From Liquorilactobacillus sucicola DSM 21376 = JCM 15457 (GTDB taxonomy: Bacteria > Bacillota > Bacilli > Lactobacillales > Lactobacillaceae), in NCBI RefSeq assembly GCF_000612445.1, contig NZ_BALC01000001.1, positions 496,001 through 560,000 on the forward strand: 64,000 nt of DNA. The letters are read 5' to 3'. How positions within the stretch are numbered: position 1 is the first letter of the stretch; the number at the start of each line of letters is the position of its first letter. Shown piece by piece: positions 1-7,807 of the stretch. The notes below the pieces were generated by a model. The model ran no database searches, had not been told where the DNA came from, and was given only the letters and a program-made list of their open reading frames with translations. The position numbers and the translations under genes were made by a program.

Positions 1-973
1 AAATTCCGTTATTTGCATCACGCAAGTTATTAAGTATTTGCCCCGTATAGTTTACAAAGATACCGTGATTACCAGCTAAATTATAGGCAAATCCAGCTGG
101 AACTGCCGAGTACATCAATCGGCATACTGGACACAAAAATTGATCCGACTGGAACTTGTACGCGTTACTATTTTTCTTCCCATAGTCGTAACCCATCCCG
201 TTTAAAAACGAATATCCTGAACCCTCTTTTGATTTCATTTTTCTACCACAAGTCGTACAGCTTAGCTTATCTTTTTCGTGGTTTTCTAATAAGAAATCAA
301 TTACTGGTTGTACAAAGTATTCGCGATAGTCTTGATAAAGGTCGACAATTTTGCTTTGACTATTTAGAAAAGAAATACCATCCCAACCCTTATTTACGTA
401 ATGGTAGACCAGGTTTTTTGCTAAGAAATAATGCTTACAGGTATCATTAGCAAAATACTGCACAACTTTCTTCAATTCTTCGAAGAGCATTTTGAGTTCT
501 TTTTCCAAATTGTCTTCGTCATTTTTCCAGCGCTTTTTCTTACTAAGCTTCTTGAATAAATTCATTGTATTATCTAGGTAGTCTTCAATCGGAACTTCCG
601 GATGCGCAAGAGCGCGCATTCGCTTATAACTACCAGATTTTACAAAATATTTAACATTATTATTAAACCATTTGACATACACTTCATAATCTTTATAATT
701 GTAATTTTTTAAGCCTACATCTAGTGTCGCTTCAATTTTTGGTAGCCAATTAATTATTTGTTGATAACGTGTGTATCGCCCATATACATTAATAAAAAAA
801 TTAAAAAAATTGTTGTCGATTGTCTTAAGTGAACTTGTTTTTATTAATAATTTATCGTTCTTGATGGCATAATCTTCATTATTTAAAATTCTGGTTAAAC
901 CAATAATTCCCGCATTTTCCAACCAACTTTCCATATGAAACTCGATTGTTTCAGGTAAGGCTGCTATATTCAT
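1..973 (-). CDS. cas8b1: Type I-B CRISPR Cas8b1/Cst1, partial (3' end outside window)
   Basis: The reading frame is open for 324 codons from an ATG at 973 to the window edge and has no stop, so the C-terminus is missing. Two zinc-knuckle pairs, CTTC and later CPVC, lie near the visible end. This CXXC...CXXC layout marks the Cas8b1/Cst1 large subunit of type I-B Cascade, which recognises the PAM and holds the crRNA complex. An AGGTG ribosome binding site precedes the ATG. The gene follows cas6 by 20 bases on the same strand, as in type I-B operons, so Cas7, Cas5 and Cas3 would be expected to the left of the window. The family call rests on the paired CXXC motifs and the neighbour. Confidence 0.8.
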   Translation of the reverse strand, partial: MNIAALPETIEFHMESWLENAGIIGLTRILNNEDYAIKNDKLLIKTSSLKTIDNNFFNFFINVYGRYTRYQQIINWLPKIEATLDVGLKNYNYKDYEVYVKWFNNNVKYFVKSGSYKRMRALAHPEVPIEDYLDNTMNLFKKLSKKKRWKNDEDNLEKELKMLFEELKKVVQYFANDTCKHYFLAKNLVYHYVNKGWDGISFLNSQSKIVDLYQDYREYFVQPVIDFLLENHEKDKLSCTTCGRKMKSKEGSGYSFLNGMGYDYGKKNSNAYKFQSDQFLCPVCRLMYSAVPAGFAYNLAGNHGIFVNYTGQILNNLRDANNGI

Positions 974-993
974 TAGAATTCACCTCTTTGATA

Positions 994-1728
994 TTAATTA
1001 GTAATCATGCCAAAACCAGAGCCGCACTTAGTGCCTAAACCAATTCTTTTTATCAAGTTCAGTAACATAGGATCCCCTCTCAATATGAAGGATCCTTTTG
1101 TTGCTTCAACAAATAAGCCAAAATTTCGAGAAACGACCTTTTTAACCTTAACTGGTTCAAATTCGAGCGCATCAACCATTTTTAAAAATGACTTACTATA
1201 TTCTCCACGTAAACGGCTTTTCATATTTATACGTAATGTTTCATTAAAAATTTCTGCATTATCTTCCCTATAAGATAAAAAAGTCTTTTGATTTTGACGA
1301 ATAACGATAGGTGATAGCGTTCTAAAATATTCCTCGTTCGTAGTGATAATCGTCTCCTTAATTAATTCAATTTTCTCAAAAATGACTGTATTAGTACCAT
1401 CGAAATGCAAATTGTCTTGCTGTTTCAGCCATACAAAGGAATTATAGAAATAAATAGCCATCGGTCCATCATCTACGCTGAAATTCAATATACATTTTTG
1501 GCCTTCCCCTAATTCAATACGTTCTTTTTTAAAAGATGCACTATCTTTAAAAAAAAGACTGAAAGTAAAGTTTTTAGGGGTATTTTTATTATAGAGCTCT
1601 TCAAAAAGTTGAGTATTTATATTCGATAACCCCAATTTAATCAAAGAAAGGATGGCTGGACTGTAATCCATAGCAATAGTTGTATGGTTGTTTCCTGAGT
1701 TGAACTTTAATTCTATACTTAATCTCAT
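994..1728 (-). CDS. cas6: Cas6 family CRISPR RNA endoribonuclease
   Basis: 244 residues, a normal Cas6 length. The C-terminus carries the glycine-rich RNA-binding loop GTKCGSGFGM (about residues 233-242), the signature of Cas6 ferredoxin-fold endonucleases that cut pre-crRNA within the repeat. The start ATG at 1728 has a GGGAGG-type ribosome binding site just upstream. It is the first gene of the visible cas operon and is followed by cas8b1. No CRISPR repeats are visible in the upstream 400 bases, so the array must lie elsewhere. The catalytic His cannot be assigned by eye. Confidence 0.88.
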   Translation of the reverse strand: MRLSIELKFNSGNNHTTIAMDYSPAILSLIKLGLSNINTQLFEELYNKNTPKNFTFSLFFKDSASFKKERIELGEGQKCILNFSVDDGPMAIYFYNSFVWLKQQDNLHFDGTNTVIFEKIELIKETIITTNEEYFRTLSPIVIRQNQKTFLSYREDNAEIFNETLRINMKSRLRGEYSKSFLKMVDALEFEPVKVKKVVSRNFGLFVEATKGSFILRGDPMLLNLIKRIGLGTKCGSGFGMITN

Positions 1729-1919
1729 TTAGTTCACCTCCCTTCATAGCATCGCAGTTTAAAAAGACTAGTTGTTTTAGTAGCTTTTGTTTATTTCATC
1801 TTCCATGTGTAGCTATAAATATCTTTGATTAATTACTCTTTATAATTTAGAAATAAATGATTTGAATTTGTTACCGTTATCCTTCACCTTTAGAAATTGG
1901 TAAGTTACTTTTTAATTAG

Positions 1920-2081
1920 TCATTTGATTATCAAAAAATTATACAAATAAAATTGTTCAGTTACTTTTTCTAGATATTCTTTCGAATAGTCCTTAATATT
2001 ACTTGTCAGCATTGTGATACCCATCAATTTAGCCAGTTCCTATGTATTGCGGTATGTAATCATAAATAATTCCGTTGCAAC
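1920..2081 (-). pseudogene. Possible remnant of an unknown coding sequence
   Basis: This lies in the 400-base gap between cas6 and the fluoride channel genes. On the minus strand an open stretch of 39 codons (containing ELAKLMGITMLTSNI) follows directly after an in-frame TAG. The 13 codons before that stop (VATELFMITYRNT) read like ordinary protein in the same frame. The pattern fits the tail of a decayed gene with one nonsense mutation. The family is not recognised and the call is weak. The rest of the gap (1729-1919) shows only AT-rich sequence and the ribosome binding site region of cas6. Confidence 0.3.
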
Positions 2082-2133
2082 CTAAAATAAAAATACAGCT
2101 TATTTATTTTAAATTAGCATAATGAAATTTTTT

Positions 2134-2490
2134 TTACAAGTTAGTGCTTGTTATGAAATAACCGAGGACAAAAAAACAAAAACCGCCCATATAACTGAAA
2201 ACCATATAACTAATTCCTGTATGAGGATGTTTATTGTTAAATTGTCCTACTAATTCGGAGTTTAAAGTTGAAAAGGTTGTAAATCCGCCTATGACACCCG
2301 TACCAAGGAAAAGAAAATAGTTTTTCCCAAGACCGGTGCCAAACATAAGACCTAACAAAAATGAACCGCTTAGATTAATTAAAAAAGTCGCTAAAGGCCA
2401 GTTGCTTTTAAAAAGTTTTTTTATCTTTAGAGTTATTTTAAATCGAATTAACGAGCCCAGAGCTGCTCCTAAACCTATCACATATATCAA
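2134..2490 (-). CDS. crcB2: Fluoride channel subunit CrcB/Fluc (second gene of pair)
   Basis: 118 residues with four predicted membrane spans. It has the CrcB/Fluc signatures GSFLLGLMFG and GGFTTFSTLNSE; the TTFST stretch carries the pore phenylalanine. Fluc proteins are dual-topology dimeric channels that expel fluoride from the cytoplasm. Many Lactobacillales carry two adjacent genes whose products pair as a heterodimer. The start overlaps the stop of crcB1 by four bases (ATGA), indicating translational coupling. The two genes share the fluoride riboswitch at 2964-3034. Confidence 0.93.
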   Translation of the reverse strand: MIYVIGLGAALGSLIRFKITLKIKKLFKSNWPLATFLINLSGSFLLGLMFGTGLGKNYFLFLGTGVIGGFTTFSTLNSELVGQFNNKHPHTGISYMVFSYMGGFCFFVLGYFITSTNL

Positions 2491-2921
2491 TTTGCAGCCC
2501 CCATTCTGTTTCCTAGGCGGTTTCCCACAAATGCCCCCAAGAAAGCAAGTGTTAGCCCACCAAAGATGCTTATGCTTAAGTAAAATAACAGATATTTTGC
2601 CGTTGCTTCATTAAGCAATAACATTTTAAAAATATCAAGATTAAAACTTGAAAAAGTTGTAAATGATCCAATGAATCCGGTACTTAAGCCAATTGTTAAC
2701 CATTCAGCAAGGTTTTTGAAAGATATAAAAAAGTATGTCAAAAAAGCTAGCAAAAAAGATCCGCTAAGATTGACCAAGATGGTACCGTTAAAGTTAAACC
2801 ATGTGCTGCATAAATAACGCAGAATCCCGCCCCAAAATCCAAAAAATAAAACACTTAAATTATTTGCCCAGTCTTTCCTCATTTGTGTTAACTCCCTTTT
2901 AGAGAATGTATTTGTGTTCAT
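2487..2921 (-). CDS. crcB1: Fluoride channel subunit CrcB/Fluc (first gene of pair)
   Basis: 144 residues, slightly longer than its partner owing to a basic N-terminal extension (residues 1-20). The Fluc motifs GSFLLAFLTYF and GSFTTFSSFNLD are intact and four membrane helices are predicted. It is the promoter-proximal gene of a two-gene operon and overlaps crcB2 by four bases. The long untranslated leader holds a fluoride riboswitch and terminator, so expression should rise only when fluoride is present. The dual gene layout implies opposite fixed topologies for the two subunits, which is inference. Confidence 0.93.
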   Translation of the reverse strand: MNTNTFSKRELTQMRKDWANNLSVLFFGFWGGILRYLCSTWFNFNGTILVNLSGSFLLAFLTYFFISFKNLAEWLTIGLSTGFIGSFTTFSSFNLDIFKMLLLNEATAKYLLFYLSISIFGGLTLAFLGAFVGNRLGNRMGAAN

Positions 2922-2963
2922 CGTATTTAGGATAAAAAGAAACGTAATTTTAGTAAAAATAAA

Positions 2964-3034
2964 GACACCTACCCCCGTTCAAGAAGGTAGGTGTCATCAA
3001 TCTTACGATAATTATACGCGAACACCATCACGTT
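2964..3034 (-). promoter_or_regulatory. Fluoride riboswitch (crcB RNA) with overlapping terminator
   Basis: On the minus strand the leader contains GTGATGGTGTTCGCG followed by TGATGACACCTAC, the conserved halves of the crcB RNA aptamer. GGTGT and ACACC can form the expected pseudoknot. The 3' aptamer segment GACACCTACC (2986-2995) also pairs with GGTAGGTGTC (2964-2973), giving a 10-bp terminator stem followed by a T-rich tract. Ligand-bound aptamer would hide the 5' terminator arm and let transcription reach crcB1-crcB2. Placement directly before two fluoride channel genes confirms the assignment. Confidence 0.92.
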
Positions 3035-3046
3035 TATTACAATGAA

Positions 3047-3075
3047 ATTGTGGCACACAGTTAACAGATTGTCAA
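3047..3075 (-). promoter_or_regulatory. Promoter of the fluoride riboswitch-crcB operon
   Basis: TTGACA (3075-3070) and CACAAT (3052-3047) on the minus strand are separated by 17 bases, a near-consensus sigma-A promoter. It lies about 15 bases before the riboswitch aptamer. Confidence 0.7.
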
Positions 3076-3237
3076 CAATAGCTGCGGCGAGCACTTAATG
3101 TTTTTTGAAAGCCCATCAACTTCTTCTCAACTGGGGTTTGTACATGGTCGGCATTATTTATATTACTTTGCTATCTAAGGCAAGTGGATAATTATGGCAA
3201 AATAATGCTATACATAAGTAATGTAGCTGTTTTCATA

Positions 3238-4056
3238 TTAGATAGCCTGTTTAAAAAAATATTTAACACAGGTTGCAAAAAGCTCAGGTTGGTCTAAAGG
3301 TAGATTATGACCCGCATCTTCCAAAATCAATAAGTTGCTTGTTTTGAAGTTTTGTGCCAGAGTAGCCTGTTCTTTGTAACCCACAACATGATCATGTTTA
3401 CCCATGAGAAAGAACACGGGTGTCTCTGAATGCCACTTTTTGATATTTTTTTCGTTTGCTAGTTCGTAATATTTGTAATTATCAGCCTGCAGCTGATTAA
3501 TAAAATTAAAATCGCATTTCTTCAGTCCAACTACGATCTCAGCGAGATACTTTTTCCATGTCAAATTATTAACAATAACATTCATTTTAATAAAATCCGG
3601 TGTATATTTGTTCTCTTTGGCAGCATCGAATTCTTGGTTTTTGATGTTTAAATGTTTTGCAGTTATTCGGTTGATGGGGTTTGCAGTAACAACCGGACAA
3701 GATAGAAAGAGGCTGGTTACCTGGGTAGGGCATGCGTGCGCAATGCCTAATGCCAAGTATCCGCCATAGGAGTGTCCGCAAATGCTAAAGTGAACAATTT
3801 TTAAGGCCTTAATAAATTTTAACAATAAATTCAATAAGAAATCACTGCTTGGTCGGGGCTCACTAAAAGAACTGCTTTCTCCCATACCGGGTAAATCAAT
3901 GTAAATTTGTCGATATGCACGCCGATCGAGCAGCTGACTGTAGTTTTTTTTCATGAAATTCAGATCTAAACATAAACCGTGAAGAAAAATAACTGGGTGT
4001 CCTTGTCCAATTATCTCATAATGAATTTTCACTCCGTCTATTATTTTTTGCATCAA
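3238..4056 (-). CDS. Alpha/beta hydrolase
   Basis: 272 residues. It has the oxyanion-hole HGLCLD after strand 3 (residues 26-31), the nucleophile elbow GHSYGG (94-99, Ser96), an acidic residue in GKHDHV (Asp222) and the catalytic histidine in AGHNLPL (His250). The full triad is therefore present. The variable cap lies between about residues 120 and 205. There is no signal peptide, so the enzyme is cytoplasmic. It resembles the proline iminopeptidase/esterase branch of the fold, but the substrate cannot be read from sequence. Genes for two acetyltransferases lie upstream on the same strand and may be cotranscribed. Confidence 0.85.
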   Translation of the reverse strand: MMQKIIDGVKIHYEIIGQGHPVIFLHGLCLDLNFMKKNYSQLLDRRAYRQIYIDLPGMGESSSFSEPRPSSDFLLNLLLKFIKALKIVHFSICGHSYGGYLALGIAHACPTQVTSLFLSCPVVTANPINRITAKHLNIKNQEFDAAKENKYTPDFIKMNVIVNNLTWKKYLAEIVVGLKKCDFNFINQLQADNYKYYELANEKNIKKWHSETPVFFLMGKHDHVVGYKEQATLAQNFKTSNLLILEDAGHNLPLDQPELFATCVKYFFKQAI

Positions 4057-4093
4057 TTATTCCTCTTCTCAAAGACCCAATTTTTACTCAACC

Positions 4094-4642
4094 TCAATTG
4101 GTGCCTGCTTTGGTGTTTTCCCATTCAGCTCGCAAGGTTCCATACTTGACTGAGTCCCAATATTTGTTCTTATAATAGCGTACTTGTCGTACCTCGGCTT
4201 CTTTTTTTAAACCGAGTTTTTCAGCTAACCCAATCATACGATAGTTACCGGACCAAGTTGTCAGCCCAATATGTGGAAGGTTCGTGCGCATAAACATTTC
4301 ATCAATCCACAATGAAAGTGCTCGGAAACCAACATGTTGCTGCCATTTTGTCTGATCATAAAGCACTATTCCAATATCAAGCCATTTTTTTAAGGCACCG
4401 TCTTCATAATAGGCCGAAACCATCCCAATCATCTTACCTTCAAGTAAGATGACTTTCTTTAATGGATTGTCTATATAATCCCCCATCGCGCGCCCAGCCA
4501 AAAAATCTTTTTTTGTGGGCAGTTTATCATGGAAGTAAGGTCCGTTCCATTTTGTCCATTCTGCATTTTCATCACTAAATGCAAGTTTCCAAAATTCCGC
4601 TGCATCTTTGTGTTGTAGCACACGAAGCTCAATACGCATCAT
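4094..4642 (-). CDS. GNAT family N-acetyltransferase
   Basis: 182 residues from the ATG at 4642, chosen because AAGGGAG lies eight bases upstream; an earlier in-frame start lacks a site. The protein starts MMRIELRVLQHKDAAEFWKLAF, typical of RimJ/RimL-like GNAT proteins. It carries the later segment GLAEKLGLKKEAEVRQVRYYKNKYWDSVKYG that closes the acetyl-CoA fold. The family transfers acetyl from acetyl-CoA to protein N-termini, polyamines or small amines; the acceptor here is unknown. It lies 37 bases from the hydrolase gene, so a small operon is likely. Confidence 0.8.
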   Translation of the reverse strand: MMRIELRVLQHKDAAEFWKLAFSDENAEWTKWNGPYFHDKLPTKKDFLAGRAMGDYIDNPLKKVILLEGKMIGMVSAYYEDGALKKWLDIGIVLYDQTKWQQHVGFRALSLWIDEMFMRTNLPHIGLTTWSGNYRMIGLAEKLGLKKEAEVRQVRYYKNKYWDSVKYGTLRAEWENTKAGTN

Positions 4643-4699
4643 GCTGCACACTCCCTTAGTAATTATTAAAGTTAAGTATCAAAAACATTTGACCTAATG

Positions 4700-5143
4700 C
4701 TATAAAATACGATCAAAATAACTAATATCCGTTCGTTTTTGGTATCCACAATGTTCCCAGAAACCAATTCCCAGCTCGTTATTATTCATAACGCAGACAG
4801 AGATTTTTCTAATGCCGACTTTATTCAGATTCAAAGAGACTAGATCTAAGAGCTTCTTTGCCACTTGTAACCCACGAAATTCTTCATCTACGGCCAGATG
4901 ATAAATCTTGCCCCTTCTTCCATCAGTCGCTCCCATAATTGTACCAATGATTTTTTTGTTAGCTTCAGCTATGTAGCAAAGATCATGATTGAACCTTAGC
5001 AAGCGACTGATTTCAGCCAGACTATCATCTGCCTCTCTCAAGTGCATTCCAGGAGTTCTCTCCCAAAGTGAATAAGCCTGCTTATAATCATAACTGGTCA
5101 TCTTACGAATTTTAATCTGTGATGAATTATTTGCTGTTGCCAT
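4700..5143 (-). CDS. GNAT family N-acetyltransferase
   Basis: 147 residues, the size of a single GNAT domain. Strand 4 and the pyrophosphate-binding loop appear as IYHLAVDEEFRGLQVAKKLL (Q/R-x-x-G/A type), followed by ISVCVMNNNELGIGFWEHCG and a closing YFDRIL. The architecture matches YpeA/RimI-like acetyltransferases. The ATG is preceded by AAGGAGG nine bases upstream. A hairpin terminator lies upstream of this gene, separating it from the cupin gene, so it probably starts its own unit running into the second GNAT gene. The substrate is unknown. Confidence 0.82.
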   Translation of the reverse strand: MATANNSSQIKIRKMTSYDYKQAYSLWERTPGMHLREADDSLAEISRLLRFNHDLCYIAEANKKIIGTIMGATDGRRGKIYHLAVDEEFRGLQVAKKLLDLVSLNLNKVGIRKISVCVMNNNELGIGFWEHCGYQKRTDISYFDRIL

Positions 5144-5173
5144 TAGTAGTGGCCTCCTTTTGTATAAACAAGA

Positions 5174-5205
5174 AGGTGGACCAAAAAGTTAATTTTGCCC
5201 CACCT
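5174..5205 (-). terminator. Probable terminator after the cupin gene
   Basis: Inverted arms AGGTGG and CCACCT (5174-5179, 5200-5205) enclose an AT-rich loop; the minus strand continues with a T-rich tract. It lies between the cupin gene and the GNAT gene transcribed in the same direction. Confidence 0.5.
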
Positions 5206-5320
5206 CGCTAGTACAAACTATGCATCATGTGTGTTACCACTTTTAACACACATTCTTTACTATTAAATTAACTCAGCATGTCTGACAACTATTAGCGCAC
5301 CTTTAATCATAGACTGTCCA

Positions 5321-5605
5321 CTACTGCTCCAAACAAGACTTAACAACAATGATTTCGCTATCGGTCAATGCTTTCAATTCGTGTTTCTCGTTGGGCTGAA
5401 GCCTGACAACAATTCCAGGTTTAATCTCTTCTCTAAAATTTTCGCCTGCAAAAACAACATTTCCCTTAACTGGAACGACAACAACTGTATATGGGACATG
5501 ATGAGCACGGATTTCCTTACCCTTAGGAATGATTAAATCTGTGATAATTTGTTTGTCTGATTCGAAGATATTGCCGATTTTGTTGTTTCCTTGGTATTTT
5601 TTCAT
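5321..5605 (-). CDS. Small cupin-domain protein
   Basis: 94 residues with a single conserved beta-barrel pattern. The first motif region is PKGKEIRAHHVPYTVVVVPVKGNVVF and the second PGIVVRLQPNEKHELKALTDSEIIVV. Two histidines in the first motif (HH) and one in the second (KHE) could bind a metal. This matches the stand-alone small cupins used as sensors or isomerase-like proteins in lactobacilli. It is monocistronic, with a terminator on its 3' side. The function is not predictable beyond fold. Confidence 0.75.
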   Translation of the reverse strand: MKKYQGNNKIGNIFESDKQIITDLIIPKGKEIRAHHVPYTVVVVPVKGNVVFAGENFREEIKPGIVVRLQPNEKHELKALTDSEIIVVKSCLEQ

Positions 5606-5744
5606 CTGACCTTACTCCCATTTAATATTACAATTAGCAACGTAGTCTGAACTTTGTCGCTTAAGGTTGAAAAAAGTAAGCATTTGGCAAAATAATGTGT
5701 TCTTTTAACATTCCCCACATCTAACCAGTATTTTAGCATTTTAA

Positions 5745-6717
5745 TCAGCTGTTTTCTATGTCTAAAGCTAAATTTTCAAGAAGGTCTAGATCCACATTTT
5801 TGTTCTCTCCTTCTTCTGTCAAATAATCACCCAGAAAAGTTGAGTTTACCAGTAGAAGAGCCATTGGCTGCAAGAAATTAAAATGCTTTTCACGTCCAGC
5901 GCTTAGGCGAAGCTCTTTATTAGGGAAAATAAAACGCATCATGGTCATTATTTTTAGACATTTAAGCGGAGTTAATTCATTTTTCCCTTCTAATGGTGTA
6001 CCTTCAATAGCTAGCAAAAAATTAACGGGGATTGAAAAGGGATTTCTACTCTTTAAATCAAAAGCGAGTTCGACTAGTTCTTCATCTGTTTCACCCATAC
6101 CGCAAATAAAACCAGAACAAACATCAATCTGATGCTCATTAACTCTTTCAAGAGTTGCACACCTGTCGTCATAGTTGTGCGTAGTTGCAATTTTGCGATA
6201 ATTCTCTCTAGGCGTATTTAAATTGTGATTTATCCGATCTATTCCGGCGTTTTTGAGCTGTGCTAGCTGTTTGTCATCCACGAAACCGGCAGATAGACAA
6301 ATCTCAAGTCCAAGCCTGCTTTTAATAGTTGGAATAATCTCACACAGTTGATTAACTTCTCTTTTAGATGGTTTCGTTCCGCTAAGTGCAATACAAAAGA
6401 CACTTGCATGATTTTTTTTAGCCAGAATTGCCTTTTTTAAAATTACAGCATTTGGCACTAACCCGTATTTTTCGATGTCCTCTTTGCTTCGCCGTGACTG
6501 TGCGCAATAACCGCAGTCCTCATTGCAAATACCTTGTTTGGCGCTTAACAAAACATTTAATCTTAGAGAATTTTGCGTCACTTGATTCTTTAGGTAGACA
6601 GCTGCTGCAAAAAATTGACCACCAGTCTTCCTTGCTATGTAGAATGTTGAGTGCCTCTTCTTCAGTAATTTCTCTGTTACCAGCTAAAATATCTTGAGCT
6701 AATGTCATGTAATTCAA
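5745..6717 (-). pseudogene. bioB: Biotin synthase BioB, interrupted by a +1 frameshift
   Basis: The frame starts at 6717 with [20 protein letters not shown], the usual BioB N-terminus, and reads to about residue 35 (EDWWSI). The rest continues in another frame as [19 protein letters not shown] and then carries the radical-SAM cluster CNEDCGYC, to the stop at 5745. The switch occurs in a T6 run on the minus strand (plus positions 6609-6614); five T would restore a continuous 323-residue protein. BioB inserts sulphur into dethiobiotin. The gene is divergent from bioY, and the intergenic region has two BirA boxes. The indel is either a homopolymer sequencing error or a real loss of function. No bioA, bioD or bioF is nearby. 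Confidence 0.88.
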
Positions 6718-6731
6718 TTTTTATGCTCCTT

Positions 6732-6763
6732 CTGTTAACAATGATTTGTACAGTAGTTAACAA
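6732..6763. promoter_or_regulatory. BirA operator, bioB side
   Basis: CTGTTAAC and GTTAACAA are separated by 16 bases, matching the Gram-positive BirA biotin-repressor box (TTGTTAAC-N15/16-GTTAACAA). It lies just upstream of bioB. Confidence 0.85.
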
Positions 6764-6800
6764 TAAAATAATTGCACATAAAGCATAAAAAAACAAGGAT

Positions 6801-6832
6801 TTGTTAACTTGATTTGACATAAAGGTTAACAA
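6801..6832. promoter_or_regulatory. BirA operator overlapping the bioY promoter
   Basis: A perfect pair of half sites, TTGTTAAC and GTTAACAA, is spaced by 16 bases. The spacer contains TTGACA (6814-6819), with a TATTGT-like -10 18 bases further on, so repressor binding would block the bioY promoter. Confidence 0.9.
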
Positions 6833-6878
6833 AGATGTATTGTTTAACTCGTAATTATTTATATTTAGGAGGTTTGTT

Positions 6879-7421
6879 ATGAAGATAAGGACTATAACTC
6901 AAGTTGCTTTAATGACAGCTATTTTAATTATTTTGGGATTAATTCCTGGGATTCCTGTAGGATTTATCCCGGTGCCAATTGTTTTGCAAAACCTAGGTGT
7001 TATGCTTGCGGGTGCATTACTAGGCTCTAAGAAAGGAACTTTAGCAGTTTTCTCACTGCTTGTTTTAGTTGCTTTGGGATGCCCTTTCCTACCTGGTGGT
7101 CGCGGCGGTATTGCGGTTTTTATTGGCCCTTCCGGCGGATATCTGCTTAGTTATTTACTCTGTCCTTTAATTATGGGCAAGTCATTAAAATTGTTTTCAA
7201 GTAGAAAAATGCTGGTTGATTTTGCTATCATTTGGATTGTCGGAGTTGTTTTTATCAATGTATGCGGAGCTATCGGGCTGACCGTATTAACGGGAATGCC
7301 TTTGCTAAAAGCTTTATTGTCTGTCCTAGTGTTTATTCCTGGTGACACAATCAAGTCGGTTGCAGCAGTACTTGTGTTCGAAAAATTAAGAGCCAATGCA
7401 GCTTTTAGAAGCAGTATCTAA
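6879..7421 (+). CDS. bioY: Biotin ECF transporter substrate-binding protein BioY
   Basis: 180 residues, six predicted membrane helices. It has the BioY features GFIPVPIVLQNLGVMLAGALLG near the N-terminus and CPFLPGGRGGIAVFIGPSGGYLL in the middle. BioY is the biotin-binding S component that couples to the shared EcfAAT module, or acts alone at low efficiency. The start has AGGAGG seven bases upstream. The gene is divergent from bioB and both are controlled by BirA boxes, so uptake and final-step synthesis would be co-regulated by biotin. A hairpin terminator follows. Confidence 0.95.
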   Translation: MKIRTITQVALMTAILIILGLIPGIPVGFIPVPIVLQNLGVMLAGALLGSKKGTLAVFSLLVLVALGCPFLPGGRGGIAVFIGPSGGYLLSYLLCPLIMGKSLKLFSSRKMLVDFAIIWIVGVVFINVCGAIGLTVLTGMPLLKALLSVLVFIPGDTIKSVAAVLVFEKLRANAAFRSSI

Positions 7422-7578
7422 CGTTGGTCTCTTATGCGCTATAAAATACTATTTTTACTATGATTAATTCGCATTTAACTGTAAGAAGTGTTAATTATAT
7501 AAAAAACACAAGATTTAATCCAATGAACTTGGTAAAAAAATGTGTCTTATAAATCTGAAAAAAGTTTTTATCTTTCTA

Positions 7579-7617
7579 GGTGGTACAAAGTCGGTATTTG
7601 ATCGGCGCTGTGCCGCC
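7579..7617 (+). terminator. Terminator after bioY
   Basis: GGTGGTACA (7579-7587) pairs with TGTGCCGCC (7609-7617), a 9-bp stem with two G-U pairs in RNA, followed by TATTTTTGCTTT on the plus strand. It lies 157 bases after bioY. Confidence 0.6.
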
Positions 7618-7690
7618 TATTTTTGCTTTAATTTATAATAAGTTTATTCTATCAGCCAAGTATACTAGGAGATCTTTTCCTATATAAAAA

Positions 7691-7731
7691 TCCCTAGTTA
7701 GGCAAACTCTAATTATTCACCTGACTAGGGA
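7691..7731 (-). terminator. Terminator after the MFS transporter gene
   Basis: TCCCTAGTTAGG (7691-7702) and CCTGACTAGGGA (7720-7731) form a long stem; on the minus strand it is followed by TTTTTAT. It lies downstream of the MFS gene. The remaining 7422-7807 sequence shows no gene. Confidence 0.7.
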
Positions 7732-7807
7732 TTCAAATGCTATTTTTGTAAAACTTCATCCTGTTTTTGCTGATAGTTGTGTTATTTTAAATAGTGTTAC
7801 GTAAACT

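Noticed and set aside
1729-2133. Possible CRISPR leader or array upstream of cas6
   Set aside because: No repeated unit of 25 bases or more is visible.
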